A DNA stretch of 43,479 bases from Planctomycetota bacterium (GTDB taxonomy: Bacteria > Planctomycetota > Phycisphaerae > WQYP01). The notes under the pieces were generated by a model that saw nothing but the letters and a program-made list of their open reading frames with translations, had not been told where the DNA came from and did no database searches. Shown here one piece after another: positions 1 through 8,700 of this stretch. Location of the stretch: the NCBI GenBank assembly GCA_021785435.1, contig JAJYFE010000014.1:1-43479 (forward strand), read 5' to 3'. Each line of letters starts with the position of its first letter. Position 1 is the stretch's first letter. Made by a program: the position numbers and the translations under genes.

Positions 1-2
1 GG

Positions 3-215
3 GCTGCGGCGGAGATGTTGCTTCAATTGATGCGCCATGAACCCGTGGAGAAAGAACGGGTCATTCCCTACGAGCTGCTGGAAACACCCGGCGCCGCGGC
101 GCCAGGTGAAGGCGAAATGAAGCAGGGACACGGCGAGGGGGTGGACGGACACGGGGACGCCCAGACACGGGGACACGGCGATGCCGTACCGTCGCCGGAG
201 CTTGTCGGCGTGTAG
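3..215 (+). CDS. LacI-family transcriptional regulator, C-terminal fragment
   Basis: The gene enters from the left edge, so only about 70 residues are visible. The first 25 codons read AAAEMLLQLMRHEPVEKERV followed by IPYELLET. This is the usual end of the periplasmic-binding-protein-like effector domain of LacI/GalR repressors, which typically finish with A-x-x-LL-x-L-I, then rVv-PxELvxR. The family binds operators with an N-terminal helix-turn-helix, lost here beyond the edge, and responds to a sugar-like ligand. From about codon 33 the sequence stops looking like the family and becomes Gly/His/Asp-rich. The DNA there (about 118-190) is a run of GGACACGG-type repeats, so the natural C-terminus seems to have been extended by a repeat that stayed open to a TAG stop. 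Family assignment rests on a short stretch only. Confidence 0.55.
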   Translation, partial: AAAEMLLQLMRHEPVEKERVIPYELLETPGAAAPGEGEMKQGHGEGVDGHGDAQTRGHGDAVPSPELVGV

Positions 216-231
216 GAGAAAATGTTGCAAG

Positions 232-278
232 CACCGCGTCGTAGAGTCGCTACGGTGACTTCTAACGCGGTGAACCGA
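232..278 (+). repeat. 47-bp hairpin unit, copy 1
   Basis: Outer arms CACCGCGT and ACGCGGTG pair over 8 bp. Inside them AGTCGC...GTGACT forms a second stem. A near-identical unit lies at 508-554, where the inner stem is GTCGC/GCGAC and the arms are the same. The differences between copies mostly keep pairing possible. Confidence 0.7.
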
Positions 279-507
279 TGGAGACAGGTTTTAGGTTATA
301 GGGGCCAGGCTTTGGCGGTGCGGAAAAAACCAAATGGATCACGATGGATCACGCGAAGAGCGCGAAGGACGAATGAGAGAACCCGGGGGAATGGTTGCAC
401 GGGAAGTGAACTCGGCAAGGATTTTAAGGGATCATGAAAAAGGTGTTTTCACGTTCTTCGCGGCGCAGTTTAGTCGCCAGGGCGACCGTGAGATAAGGAA
501 TCATAAC

Positions 508-554
508 CACCGCGTCGAAGAGTCGCTACGGCGACCTTCAACGCGGTGAACCGA
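508..554 (+). repeat. 47-bp hairpin unit, copy 2
   Basis: Second copy of the unit at 232-278. The outer arms CACCGCGT/ACGCGGTG are identical, with inner GTCGC/GCGAC around a TACG loop. The tail GGTGAACCGAACAAGATTGG recurs at about 3693-3712. Confidence 0.7.
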
Positions 555-744
555 ACAAGATTGGGCGCGCGGAGGCGCAGCGGAAGAGGAATGATGAACC
601 GCAGGGGGCACGAAATACCAGAACCACAGTTTACCCCCTGCGGCGGGGATCACACGGATGGCACGGATAAAGTTGGATTTCTGCGTCGATCCGTGCGATC
701 AGCGTAATTGTGAGGTTTGAAGGCCTTTGTTTAAGGAGATCCAC

Positions 745-1944
745 ATGAAAGGCGGAAGAACAAAGAACCAAGGCGGAATTTTGGGAGCGGTCTTGTCCGT
801 GTTCGCCGCGTTGCTGGCCAGGAACCGGAAACTGGAAACCAGAAACCGGGCGTTCACGTTGATCGAGCTGCTGGTGGTCATCTCGATCATTGCGATTCTC
901 GTTTCAATCCTATTGCCGGCGCTGGCCAAGGCCCGCGAACTGGCCAACCGGGCCGTCTGTATGGCCAATATCCGCGGGATCATCCAGTCCATGACGGTCT
1001 ATGCCCAGGCGAATAACGGCGTCTTTCCGACGACAGCGATTCTGCCCCCGCCCTCGCCCAAACCGACGGTTTACATAAACGCCCCGTGGATGACTGAAGC
1101 CGGAGATGGCAACACCTCGGGCTGGCTTCCCACTGCGTCGGAGACGGTGCAGACCTGGTACGACGCCCAGACCTCGAACCAATACTGCCCCCTGGCGAAC
1201 CTGTGGATCCTGGTGCTGCAGGGCTACAACACGCCGGGCAGCTTCATTTGCCCGTCCGACCCCATCGCGGGCAGCCCGTCGCTGGAATATTCGACGGTGA
1301 TCGGCTACCCCGCCCAAAGGCCCCAAGTTCCGCCGCTCTACGCGCCGGATTTTGGATGGATCGCGGGCGGAGTGAGCGTAGTGGTTGGCAAGACCAACGG
1401 CGGTGACACGAACACATCCGGCTTAGGCGAAAGCTATTCCCTCGCCTGGTCCTGGCCGTGGGAAAATAATGCGATCTCCTACTCCCCCGGCCAGTGGTGG
1501 ACCACCACTGGCGCCAATACCGAAGTTTCGCTGATCAGCGACATGGCCCCGCTGGATGGCACTGCCACCAACGGCGATGGCCCCACTAATGGCACGTTTC
1601 AGCGCGTCACCACGACTTTACCGACGGCCAATACTTTTGGCCCGTATATTTACAACTCCGGCAACCATGCCGGTGACGGCCAGAATGTGGGCTTTGGCGA
1701 TGACCACGTAACCTGGGAGATTTCCCCCTATGTGGGCCAGAACGGCGACAACATCTTCACCTGGCACAACGGGCCGGCCAGCGCGGTCAACGGCACGACG
1801 GACACGAACCAGATCGGGCTGACCAAGACGTTCGCCAACGCCCCCCTGCCGAAGATTCAGACGCTGGCCCCCCCGTTCGACACCTGTATGGTGCCGGTGC
1901 GGGTGGTAAACAACGTCACAGCCCTCGAGGGCGGCGCGTGGTGA
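745..1944 (+). CDS. Type II secretion pseudopilin-like protein (prepilin-cleaved, H-X9-D type), paralog 1
   Basis: 399 residues. The start ATG at 745 follows TTTAAGGAGATCCAC, a strong ribosome binding site; an in-frame TTG at 727 lies before that site and is not chosen. The prepilin motif is [19 protein letters not shown], with cleavage expected between Ala36 and Phe37 and Glu at +5 (residue 41), followed by the hydrophobic N-terminal helix. The C-terminal part carries [19 protein letters not shown], a variant of the H-X9-DG motif of the abundant planctomycete/lentisphaerae pseudopilin-like family (DUF1559 relatives). Such proteins are cleaved by a prepilin peptidase and probably sit in the cytoplasmic membrane with a periplasmic globular domain. 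Individual functions are unknown. The 36-residue leader is long and includes a hydrophobic stretch plus a repeat-derived [10 protein letters not shown] segment. Paralog 2 follows directly. Confidence 0.85.
   Translation: MKGGRTKNQGGILGAVLSVFAALLARNRKLETRNRAFTLIELLVVISIIAILVSILLPALAKARELANRAVCMANIRGIIQSMTVYAQANNGVFPTTAILPPPSPKPTVYINAPWMTEAGDGNTSGWLPTASETVQTWYDAQTSNQYCPLANLWILVLQGYNTPGSFICPSDPIAGSPSLEYSTVIGYPAQRPQVPPLYAPDFGWIAGGVSVVVGKTNGGDTNTSGLGESYSLAWSWPWENNAISYSPGQWWTTTGANTEVSLISDMAPLDGTATNGDGPTNGTFQRVTTTLPTANTFGPYIYNSGNHAGDGQNVGFGDDHVTWEISPYVGQNGDNIFTWHNGPASAVNGTTDTNQIGLTKTFANAPLPKIQTLAPPFDTCMVPVRVVNNVTALEGGAW
820..852 (+). repeat. GGAAACC-type purine repeat inside the pseudopilin leader
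   Basis: Short tandem units of the form GGAAACY/AGAAACC code for [10 protein letters not shown] just before the prepilin cleavage site. The same kind of array is in paralog 2 (2385-2420), the PTPS linker (about 35236-35262) and the membrane protein loop (about 41042-41166). Confidence 0.6.
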
Positions 1945-1992
1945 AGGGAGGATGAGGGATGAAGGATGAAGGTGGAGGGAGGGATGAAGGGT
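1945..1992 (+). repeat. Polypurine GGATGAAGG array
   Basis: The stretch directly after the first pseudopilin is nearly all purine and made of GGATGAAGG/GGAGGG units. Related arrays occur in reverse orientation at about 13379-13455 and within coding sequence at about 40926-40985 and 43376-43478. Confidence 0.6.
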
Positions 1993-2093
1993 GAGCCGTA
2001 GGAGACGCGAAAGACCAGAACCACAGTTTACCCGCCGCGGCGGGGATCACACGGATGGCACGGATAACGTTGGATTTCTGCGTCGATCCGTGC

Positions 2094-2265
2094 CACAAAC
2101 CGTCCAAATCTTCGCACGGCGCGAAGATTTGTGTTCGACACAAAGATTCCGATGTTCGGCGGAGCGCTGCCCCCGGCAAGCGGTCACCCCAGCGACTCTT
2201 CGACCGGGGGCTATATGTTTTGGTTGTGGCGCAGTCTACCCGCCCGTGGCGGGCCGCGCTGGGTA
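2094..2265 (+). repeat. Three-hairpin leader element, copy A (insertion with empty-site counterpart)
   Basis: Hairpin 1 is AAATCTTCGC/GCGAAGATTT (2106-2130). Hairpin 2 has the CCCCCGG/CCGGGGG stem (about 2169-2211) with a GCGACTCTTCGACC tip. Hairpin 3 is a GC-rich stem ending GCCGCGCTGGGTAATC (about 2224-2266). The flanks match bases about 660-693 and 699-745 upstream of paralog 1, where the element is absent. The element reads in the same direction as the pseudopilin gene starting at 2313. Confidence 0.75.
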
Positions 2266-2312
2266 ATCAGTGTAATTGTGAGGTTTGAAGGCCCTTTTTT
2301 AAGGAGATCCAC

Positions 2313-3503
2313 ATGAAAGGCGGAAGAACAAAGAACCAAGGCGGAATTTTGGGGACGGTTTTGTCCGCGTTCGCCACGTTGCTGACCAGAAACCGGAAAC
2401 CAGAAACCAGAAAACGGGCGTTCACGTTGATCGAGCTGCTGGTGGTCATCTCGATCATCGCGATACTTGTTTCAATCCTGTTGCCAGCGCTGGCCAAGGC
2501 CCGGGAACTGGCCAATCGCGCCGTCTGCATGGCCAATATCCGCGGGATCATCCAGTCCATGACCACCTATGCCAATTCCAACGACGGCGTGTTTCCGCTG
2601 ACGCCCACCGGCGGCAACATCGGCTACCAGAATCCGCCGGCTTTCCCCGGCGGATTCTACCCCAACCCCTGGCCCCACTTCCGCACTGCGGCGGCAGCGG
2701 TCGCGTGCTGGTACGACCAAACGTCGTGGGGCTACTATCCCGCGGGCGACATGTGGCTTCTGGCGCTCCTTGGCTACACCACGCCGGCGAGTTTTATCTG
2801 CCCGTCGGATCCCATAGCCGCCGGGCCGTCGGTGCTGTACGGCACGCCGAACTACGGCTATTCCCCCAATTTCGGGGTGATGAAGACCAACGGAGCGGGC
2901 ATCGGCGGCGGCGGCGCGGGGGCATTCAACCCCTGGGGCCAGGGCTTAAGCTACTCCATGGCGTTTCCGGCGTGGACCCGATGCCCAACCCGGCCGGTTC
3001 CGCCCGGCCAGTGGTACACCACCGCCGGCGCCAACAGCCAAGTTCCCCTGATCAGCGACATGGCCCCGATCGATGACACGGCCGGGGATACGATGGGAAC
3101 CTACCTGCGCATCACCACCACGCTGCCAACGGCCAACACCTACGGCCCGTACATCTACAACTCCGGCAACCATGCCGGCGACGGCCAGAATGTGGGTTTC
3201 GGCGACGACCATGTGACTTGGGAAATCTCGCCCTACGTGGGTGAAAATGGTGACAACATTTTCACCTACACCACGGCCACGAGCGTGGTGAACGGCACGA
3301 CGGACACCGACCAGGTGGGCATGACGGGCGCGGGGAACAAGGACTATCCCGCCAATCCGCCGTGGGATTCCCAACTTAACATCACGGGGATAACCCCGCC
3401 GTACGACACCTGCATGACGCCCGTGCGCACGGTGAACCCGACGCACGCCGCAGCCAGCAACGGGGCGTGGTATCAGGGCGGACCGACGGCCTGGGGGCCG
3501 TGA
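2313..3503 (+). CDS. Type II secretion pseudopilin-like protein, paralog 2
   Basis: 396 residues. The ATG follows TTTTTTAAGGAGATCCAC, the same ribosome binding site as paralog 1. Prepilin cleavage is expected between Ala36 and Phe37 ([12 protein letters not shown]). The first ~75 residues are nearly identical to paralog 1, and so is the [19 protein letters not shown] region near the C-terminus. The middle (about residues 80-250) has diverged, although WY..., [18 protein letters not shown] and the PGQW..TTAGAN...LISDMAP blocks remain alignable. This is a tandem duplication of the gene with its upstream region, which here carries an extra three-hairpin element. The role is presumably the same unknown one as paralog 1: a membrane-anchored, prepilin-peptidase-processed protein with a periplasmic domain. 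Confidence 0.85.
   Translation: MKGGRTKNQGGILGTVLSAFATLLTRNRKPETRKRAFTLIELLVVISIIAILVSILLPALAKARELANRAVCMANIRGIIQSMTTYANSNDGVFPLTPTGGNIGYQNPPAFPGGFYPNPWPHFRTAAAAVACWYDQTSWGYYPAGDMWLLALLGYTTPASFICPSDPIAAGPSVLYGTPNYGYSPNFGVMKTNGAGIGGGGAGAFNPWGQGLSYSMAFPAWTRCPTRPVPPGQWYTTAGANSQVPLISDMAPIDDTAGDTMGTYLRITTTLPTANTYGPYIYNSGNHAGDGQNVGFGDDHVTWEISPYVGENGDNIFTYTTATSVVNGTTDTDQVGMTGAGNKDYPANPPWDSQLNITGITPPYDTCMTPVRTVNPTHAAASNGAWYQGGPTAWGP
2385..2420 (+). repeat. GGAAACC-type purine repeat inside paralog 2 leader
   Basis: This is an array of AGAAACC/GGAAACC units coding for [10 protein letters not shown] before the cleavage site, as in paralog 1. Unit sequence and number differ slightly between the paralogs. 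Confidence 0.6.
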
Positions 3504-3830
3504 GGGCGGACAACAAGGGAAAAAGAAAAAAACACTTGCGAAAGACAGGAAAAGCACGAAAAGCGACAACCACGGTTAACCCGGCGCGGTCCGGTCGCCG
3601 CGGCGACTAAACCAGGCCGCGACCAAAAGAACCGCAGTTTAGTCGCCAGGGCGACCGTGAGATGAGGAATCGCGAGCACCGTGCTTCAGCGCGGTGAACC
3701 GAACAAGATTGGGCGCGCGGAGGCGCAGCGGAAGAGGAATGATGAACCGCGGGGGGCGCGAAAAACCAGAACCACAGTTTACCCGCCACGGCGAGGATTA
3801 CATGGATTTCACTGATTTTATCCGTCACCA
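3504..3830. repeat. Gene-free repeat mosaic after paralog 2
   Basis: No gene is seen. Two GTCGCC hairpin modules are present, in opposite directions (3592-3611 GTCGCCGCGGCGAC then TAAAC; 3640-3659 GCAGTTTAGTCGCC then AGGGCGACC). Bases about 3690-3790 repeat 548-640 closely, up to the CCAGAACCACAGTTTACC block. This is the third occurrence of that block as an upstream module (compare 620-640 and 2016-2036). Confidence 0.7.
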
Positions 3831-3990
3831 GTATCACAATCTCCCTGTTTCTTCGCGCGGCGCGAATATTTTTTCTCGTCGCAAGTATTCCGATGTTCGG
3901 CGGAGCGTTACCCCCGGCAGAGGTCACCCCGGCGACTCTTCGACCGGGGGCTATGTATTTGGGTGCGGCCACGCCGCGCTGGGTAATCTG
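3831..3990 (+). repeat. Three-hairpin leader element, copy B
   Basis: It begins GTATCACAATCTCC. Hairpin 1 is around CTTCGCGCGGCGCGAA (3851-3866), hairpin 2 is CCCCCGG/CCGGGGG (about 3911-3950) with the same GCGACTCTTCGACC tip as copy A, and hairpin 3 is GCGGCCACGCCGC (3965-3977). It ends in GCTGGGTAATCTG 39 bases before the start of the Asp-box protein, in the same direction. Confidence 0.75.
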
Positions 3991-4028
3991 TGGCTAGGTA
4001 TGGGTTCTGGTTTGTTGGATGGCTTGGA

Positions 4029-5165
4029 ATGGCACGGTTGAGCGCGGTAGCAAGATATTGCCGGGGGGCGGCGGTGTTTCTGGTTCTGGCTGCGGCGCGG
4101 CCCGCCGCGGCCCGGCCGCATTGGACGCTGGCCGATCCCGGTACGTCGGAACCGGCCGGCATGTTCCTTCCGGCCAATATTTTTTTCATCGACACCCACC
4201 ACGGGGTGCTGGTGGGGCGGGTTCCGGTTCCGCGAAAGGGCGTAAGGCCGGGAATCGTGTGGACCCGGGATGGCGGCCGCATTTGGCATCGGGCCAGGAT
4301 TAAGGCCGATCTGAAGAATACCAACCTCGCCGGACTGTGGTTTTCCGATGCGCATCTGGGCTGGGCGGATGGGACCATGCCGGGCGGCGGGCCGGGCCGG
4401 TGCGTGCTGCTGAAAACCGCGGATGGTGGGCGGAGTTGGCGGCAGGTCGCCCTGCCGAGATCTATTGCCAACGTAAACCGCGTATGGTTTGGCCCGGGCG
4501 GCAAACATGGCCGGCTGATGCCTTATGCGGGAACATTTTTCTGGCAGACGACCAACGGGGGCAGGAACTGGAAGCAGATAAACGTCGGCTGGCCATTCCT
4601 GGGAGGCGCGTGGATTAATTCCTGGCGGCACATCGCGCTGGCCGGCCTCGGCGGCACAGTGCTGCTGAGCACGGACGCCGGTCAAAGATGGACCCTGATA
4701 CGGACCGGCCTGAAAGGGCCGGCGGCGAGGCTCGCGGCGATCAGCTTCGCCAGGGGCGGCCAAGTCGGGTGGGCGGTCGGCGGCCAGGGAAAATGGCTGA
4801 TAAACGGCGGATGGTGGATGCCAGATGAGCCGGTGATTTTGCACACCCTCAATGGCGGCAAAACTTGGGCCAGACAGACGCCGCCACAGGGCCGCACTGG
4901 CTCCTTAGCCACGGTATGGGCGATTTCGCCAGGCGAGGCGTGGATTGGGTCCCTGCTTGGCTATGCCTGGACCAACCCCGCGGCTGCGCTGCCCTGGCTG
5001 TTGCACAGCACCAATGGCGGGCGGACTTGGCCGGATGTACTGCATCACCTGGTGAGCATCCATAAGTTATTTTTTTTAGATAGGCGCCAAGGGTGGGCGA
5101 TAGGCGGCGCGCCAGGAAGCCCGGACGAGCCACCCGGGGCAGTGCTGATTTACAGTGACCGGTGA
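4029..5165 (+). CDS. Secreted Asp-box/YCF48-like beta-propeller protein
   Basis: 378 residues. The ATG at 4029 is preferred over an in-frame GTG at 3990 because it gives a normal signal peptide (MARLSAVARYCRGAAVFLVL then AAARPAAA|RPH). The mature part repeats Asp-box type motifs: TRDGGRIWHRARIK, TADGGRSWRQVALP, TTNGGRNWKQI, STDAGQRWTLIRTGL, TLNGGKTWARQTPP, STNGGRTWPDVLHH. These are the S/T-x-D/N-x-G-x-x-W turns of BNR/YCF48 (photosystem II assembly factor-like) seven-bladed propellers. In heterotrophic bacteria such proteins are exported and their targets are generally unknown; nothing here links it to photosynthesis. The gene stands alone between repeat-filled spacers, and three-hairpin element copy B makes up its upstream region. 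Confidence 0.8.
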   Translation: MARLSAVARYCRGAAVFLVLAAARPAAARPHWTLADPGTSEPAGMFLPANIFFIDTHHGVLVGRVPVPRKGVRPGIVWTRDGGRIWHRARIKADLKNTNLAGLWFSDAHLGWADGTMPGGGPGRCVLLKTADGGRSWRQVALPRSIANVNRVWFGPGGKHGRLMPYAGTFFWQTTNGGRNWKQINVGWPFLGGAWINSWRHIALAGLGGTVLLSTDAGQRWTLIRTGLKGPAARLAAISFARGGQVGWAVGGQGKWLINGGWWMPDEPVILHTLNGGKTWARQTPPQGRTGSLATVWAISPGEAWIGSLLGYAWTNPAAALPWLLHSTNGGRTWPDVLHHLVSIHKLFFLDRRQGWAIGGAPGSPDEPPGAVLIYSDR

Positions 5166-5216
5166 CCAGTGTGGAAGAGGCAAAAGTAAAAAAATACGAC
5201 GGATGACCCAGCACGG

Positions 5217-5335
5217 CCTGGTCGCCGTGGCGACTAAACTGCGGCGCGAAACCGCTAATACACGCTAGAGAACGCTAATAAACGGAAATTGGCCTTAATC
5301 AGCGTCCATTAGCGGGTATGAGCGGTTCCGCCTCG
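5217..5335 (+). repeat. Composite repeat: GTCGCC hairpin plus 80-nt imperfect palindrome, copy 1
   Basis: GTCGCCGTGGCGAC then TAAACTGCGGCGCGAAA is followed by a long inverted repeat centred near 5289. The left arm starts ACCGCTAATACACGCTA and the right arm, read on the other strand, starts ACCGCTCATACCCGCTA. About three quarters of the arm positions pair. Copy 2 lies at 9877-9996 in the same orientation, so the pair flanks the large secreted protein gene. Confidence 0.75.
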
Positions 5336-5469
5336 CCATCCGCGTAGCCCGGTTTAGCCGGTTTAAGAGGAGATTTCCATGAACGTTTGCCCAGTTTCAC
5401 TGACGAGTCCCATACGGAAGTCTTCGCGATCTTCGCGACTTCGCGTGAGACGGCCCTTGGAGTCCCTTT

Positions 5470-5640
5470 GTATCACAAGCTCCGTGTTTCTTCGCACGGC
5501 GCGAAGACTTGGGCCCGCGGGGAAGCCCCGGTTTCCGGCGGAGAATCCACCCCCGGCAAGTCCGCCGAGGCGGATCCGCCTCCGTGCGGACCGGGGGCTA
5601 TATATTTTGGTTGCGGCTAAGCCGCGCTGGGTCACAATCC
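5470..5640 (+). repeat. Three-hairpin leader element, copy C
   Basis: It begins GTATCACAAGCTCC. Hairpin 1 is TCTTCGC/GCGAAGA (about 5489-5508). Hairpin 2 has the CCCCCGG/CCGGGGG stem (about 5550-5597) whose tip holds the palindrome GAGGCGGATCCGCCTC. Hairpin 3 is GCGGCTAAGCCGC (5613-5625). It is directly followed by copy D. Confidence 0.75.
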
Positions 5641-5797
5641 AGGAAAATCTTTGCGCCGTGCGAAGATTTTATTCGCCACCAGAAGATCCTGTTGTCCGGC
5701 GGACCGCTACCCCCGGCCAGTCCCCCGAGGCGGATCCGCTTCCGTGCGGACCGGGGGCTATGTATTTGGCTGCGGCCCGCGGGCGGCGCTGGGGTGG
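5641..5797 (+). repeat. Three-hairpin leader element, copy D (supplies a start codon)
   Basis: Hairpin 1 is AAAATCTT/AAGATTTT (5644-5670). Hairpin 2 is CCCCCGG/CCGGGGG (about 5710-5757) with GAGGCGGATCCGCTTC in its tip. Hairpin 3 is GCGGCCCGCGGGCGGCGC. The ATG used here for the 1340-residue protein lies in the conserved GGGGGCTATGTATTTGG segment, so this copy may provide the initiation region of the gene. Confidence 0.7.
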
Positions 5798-8700
5798 ACT
5801 GTCCGTGCGGTTGTCGTTGGCGGCCATCGTGGCCATGGCCTGGTTTCATGCGGCCCCCGCATACGCGGCGGACTTGTCGAACGGCCTGATGCTGGCCCTT
5901 CCGGCCCCGCACGGGCATGGACCCAAAATCAATGGAAGTCTCAAGGGCTGGAACCTGGCGGCGGCGGACCCGATCTGGATGAGCACCCAGACGGCTAAGC
6001 GTATGAACGCCCTGGCGGCGCTGGAATACACCAAAAATGCGCTATATTACGGGGTGCGCGTGACCCTGCCGGACCGGAAGATCATCAACACCAACGGGCC
6101 AGCGGATCCCTTCTGGAATGGCGATGAAGTGGAATTGCGGCTGGTGGCTGATCGGCACGTGGCCTATCCGGTGAATCCCGTCGCCGCCAATGTGAGGAAT
6201 AATCCGCGTGTGGATCACCTGACGTTCTGGAAAGATTCGCTGACCGGTAAGTGTTACGTGCACGTGGCCCACGGGGTTAAATTCAGCTTGGGCCAACAGA
6301 CCAATCCGCCCGGTTCGGCGATCAAGATCGTGGAGCATGGCAGGCACGGTTACACCATGACGGCGCGAATTCCGTGGAGCGCCATGGATGCCCCCGGCGG
6401 GGTAATGCCGTTTAAGCCGGGCCAGAAGATGGCGGCGATTATCGGGGTGCACTGGGGCGGCAGCACCTATGCGGCCAACGCCCTGTACCGGACGGATCCG
6501 GGCGGGTTCGCGTTTATGAATGCGTCAAGCTGGGGGCAGGTTGAGTTCAGCCCCACCGGCCAAATGGCCCCGCGTTATCCGACGCTGGTGGAATATTTGT
6601 CCAGGCTGAAAAGCAAATCAAGATCGAACGGCATGCCGATCACGGTGCTGGTGCCGCGGAAAGAGCAGGTTTCCATCAACATCTTTGGGCCGCATGGGCG
6701 CGTGATCCGGGAATTGATGACCGGGGCGGTGCATAAGGCTGGGCCGCTGACGGTGTATTGGGATGGGCGCGATCAATGGGGGGCGCCAGTTCCCGTTGGG
6801 ACGTACAAATGGGGGGCTTATTTTTCGCCGGGGGTCAGGGCGAAATATATGGGCACGGTGGGCAGTTCGGGAACGCCGCCTTATCCCACGCTTGATGGTC
6901 GGGGCGGCTGGGGCGGCGACCATGGGCCGTGCATTGACGTGGCTGCGGATAAAACGGGAATATATTTCCTCTGGACGCTTGGCGAAAGGCTCCCGGCGCT
7001 GATCAAGATGAATAGCCACTATGTTACCCAGTGGCGGGTCGGCTCGTTCTCGCTTGGCGGGTGGAGGTCAGAGCTCGCGGTAGCCGCCAACGGCAAACGG
7101 GTGTTGGTAGCCTGCGGCAAGTCCAATCCCGTGCTTTTTCGCTTAAGCGCCAGGACGGGCCAACGGCTTAGCTGGCCGCGGGGCGGCGTCGCTGTGAGCA
7201 TTAGCCACGCCCAAACGGTGTCGGTGCCGGCGGATTCAACGCCGCTGCGGGCGGGGTTCGGCAAAGGCCAGGTCGGCGCATTATATCAATACGTATATCT
7301 CAGCGGGCGCCGAAAACGCGCGGGGCTGCAGCCCGTGTGCACGGGCATTTCCGCCAATGGCCGGGAAGTTTTCGCGCCGGTTTATTCCAAAAATCAGATT
7401 CGCGTTTTAAGCACGCATACGGGCCGACTGTTGCGCAGCCTGGCCTGCGCGGGACCGCGCGGGGTGTGCCTGGACAGCCATGGCAACCTGTTCGCGGTGT
7501 CTTATGTGCCGGGCCAACCTGGGAAAATTGTGGAATTCGCGCACGGGCGCGGCGCAGGTCGGGTGGTGGTGGCCAGCGCTCTGGCGGCGCCCTGGGATGT
7601 GGCGGTGAACCGGGCCGGAAGAATTTATGTTACCGATGAAGGCGCCAGCCAGCAGGTGAAGGTATTCGCCCCCGACGGGCGGTTGCTGGCCGCCTGGGGC
7701 GCCCGCGGCGGCCGACCCTGGGCCGGAAAATACGTGGCGGAAAATTATCTAAGGCCCGCCGGTATTGCCGCCGATTTCCACGGCGCCATACTAACGGCCC
7801 AGGCTTCGCTGCCGAAGGTGTTTTCGCTCAACAGCGCCGCCACGGGCAAGGTAATTAGGCAGTGGTTTGGCGGCACGGGTTACTGGGGCCAGGTAACGCC
7901 GGGGGCGCGCCATCCGCGAACGGTGTATTACCAACTGGAACCGCTGGGGCTGGCCCGCGCCCGTGTGATCGGGCGAGATAAGATCGCCGCGCCGCAGGCC
8001 TACTGGCTGCTGTCCAGGGCAGGATTCCATTCGGTCGGAACGCTTCAATACGCCTATTGGGCGCAGGACGACGTGGTACTGGCGCGAAATCATCAGCGCT
8101 ATTTTATCGACGACGCCGAGCCGCACGGCATCGCGCTGATCCGAGGCGACCAGATGCTGCCGGTGGGCCATTTTCTGGACTTGGGCAAGTCCCAGCCCAA
8201 TAATCCGTATCATCGCGATGTGATTGAAGTCTGGAGCGATGCCAATGGGGATCACCATATCCAGCCGAACGAGGTCCAGATCCTTTCCTCCGTGGATGGT
8301 AAGCCGTTGCCGCCGCTGGCCGGGCAGGATGGCTCCATGTGGATGTCGCGCCAGGGCGATATCTACCTGGTAACCCAGGCTAACCGCATCCTTGAAATTC
8401 CGGCGGAGCGGTTTCTGTCCAACGGCGCCATTGAATGGGATTTGGCGAAGGCCCGTTATGCGGTTGCCCGGGTTCTGCGGCGCGCGGGCGGTCGGCTTTA
8501 CACTGGAGCCAGGATGGGCATATTGGGCGTGCGGGTTAACGCCAAGGGCGACCTGTACACGTGCGTCAACGCCACCGTACCGTACTACACGCGGGCTGAG
8601 ACCACGGCCATGCACCATGGCATCGGGCACGACAATGTCTGCAACGCGGTGAAATTCATGAAATTCGCCCCGGATGGCCGGCTGCTATGGATGGCCGGGC

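Larger units (their letters stand above)
216..744. repeat. Gene-free repeat mosaic upstream of the first pseudopilin
   Basis: No convincing gene lies here. The stretch is built of short repeats seen again elsewhere: two copies of a 47-bp hairpin unit (232-278, 508-554), an AGTTTAGTCGCC-type hairpin (467-489), a GCGAAGAGCGCGAAGG-type stretch (351-369), and from about 555 a block that recurs near 3690-3790. The last 120 bases (about 620-744) are almost the same as the region before the second pseudopilin, including the ribosome binding site. Small open frames here are shadows of the repeats. Confidence 0.7.

Noticed and set aside
3831-5797. Repeats read as a CRISPR array
   Set aside because: The copies are 150-185 bp long, irregularly spaced, separated by genes, contain internal hairpins, and have no spacers or cas genes.
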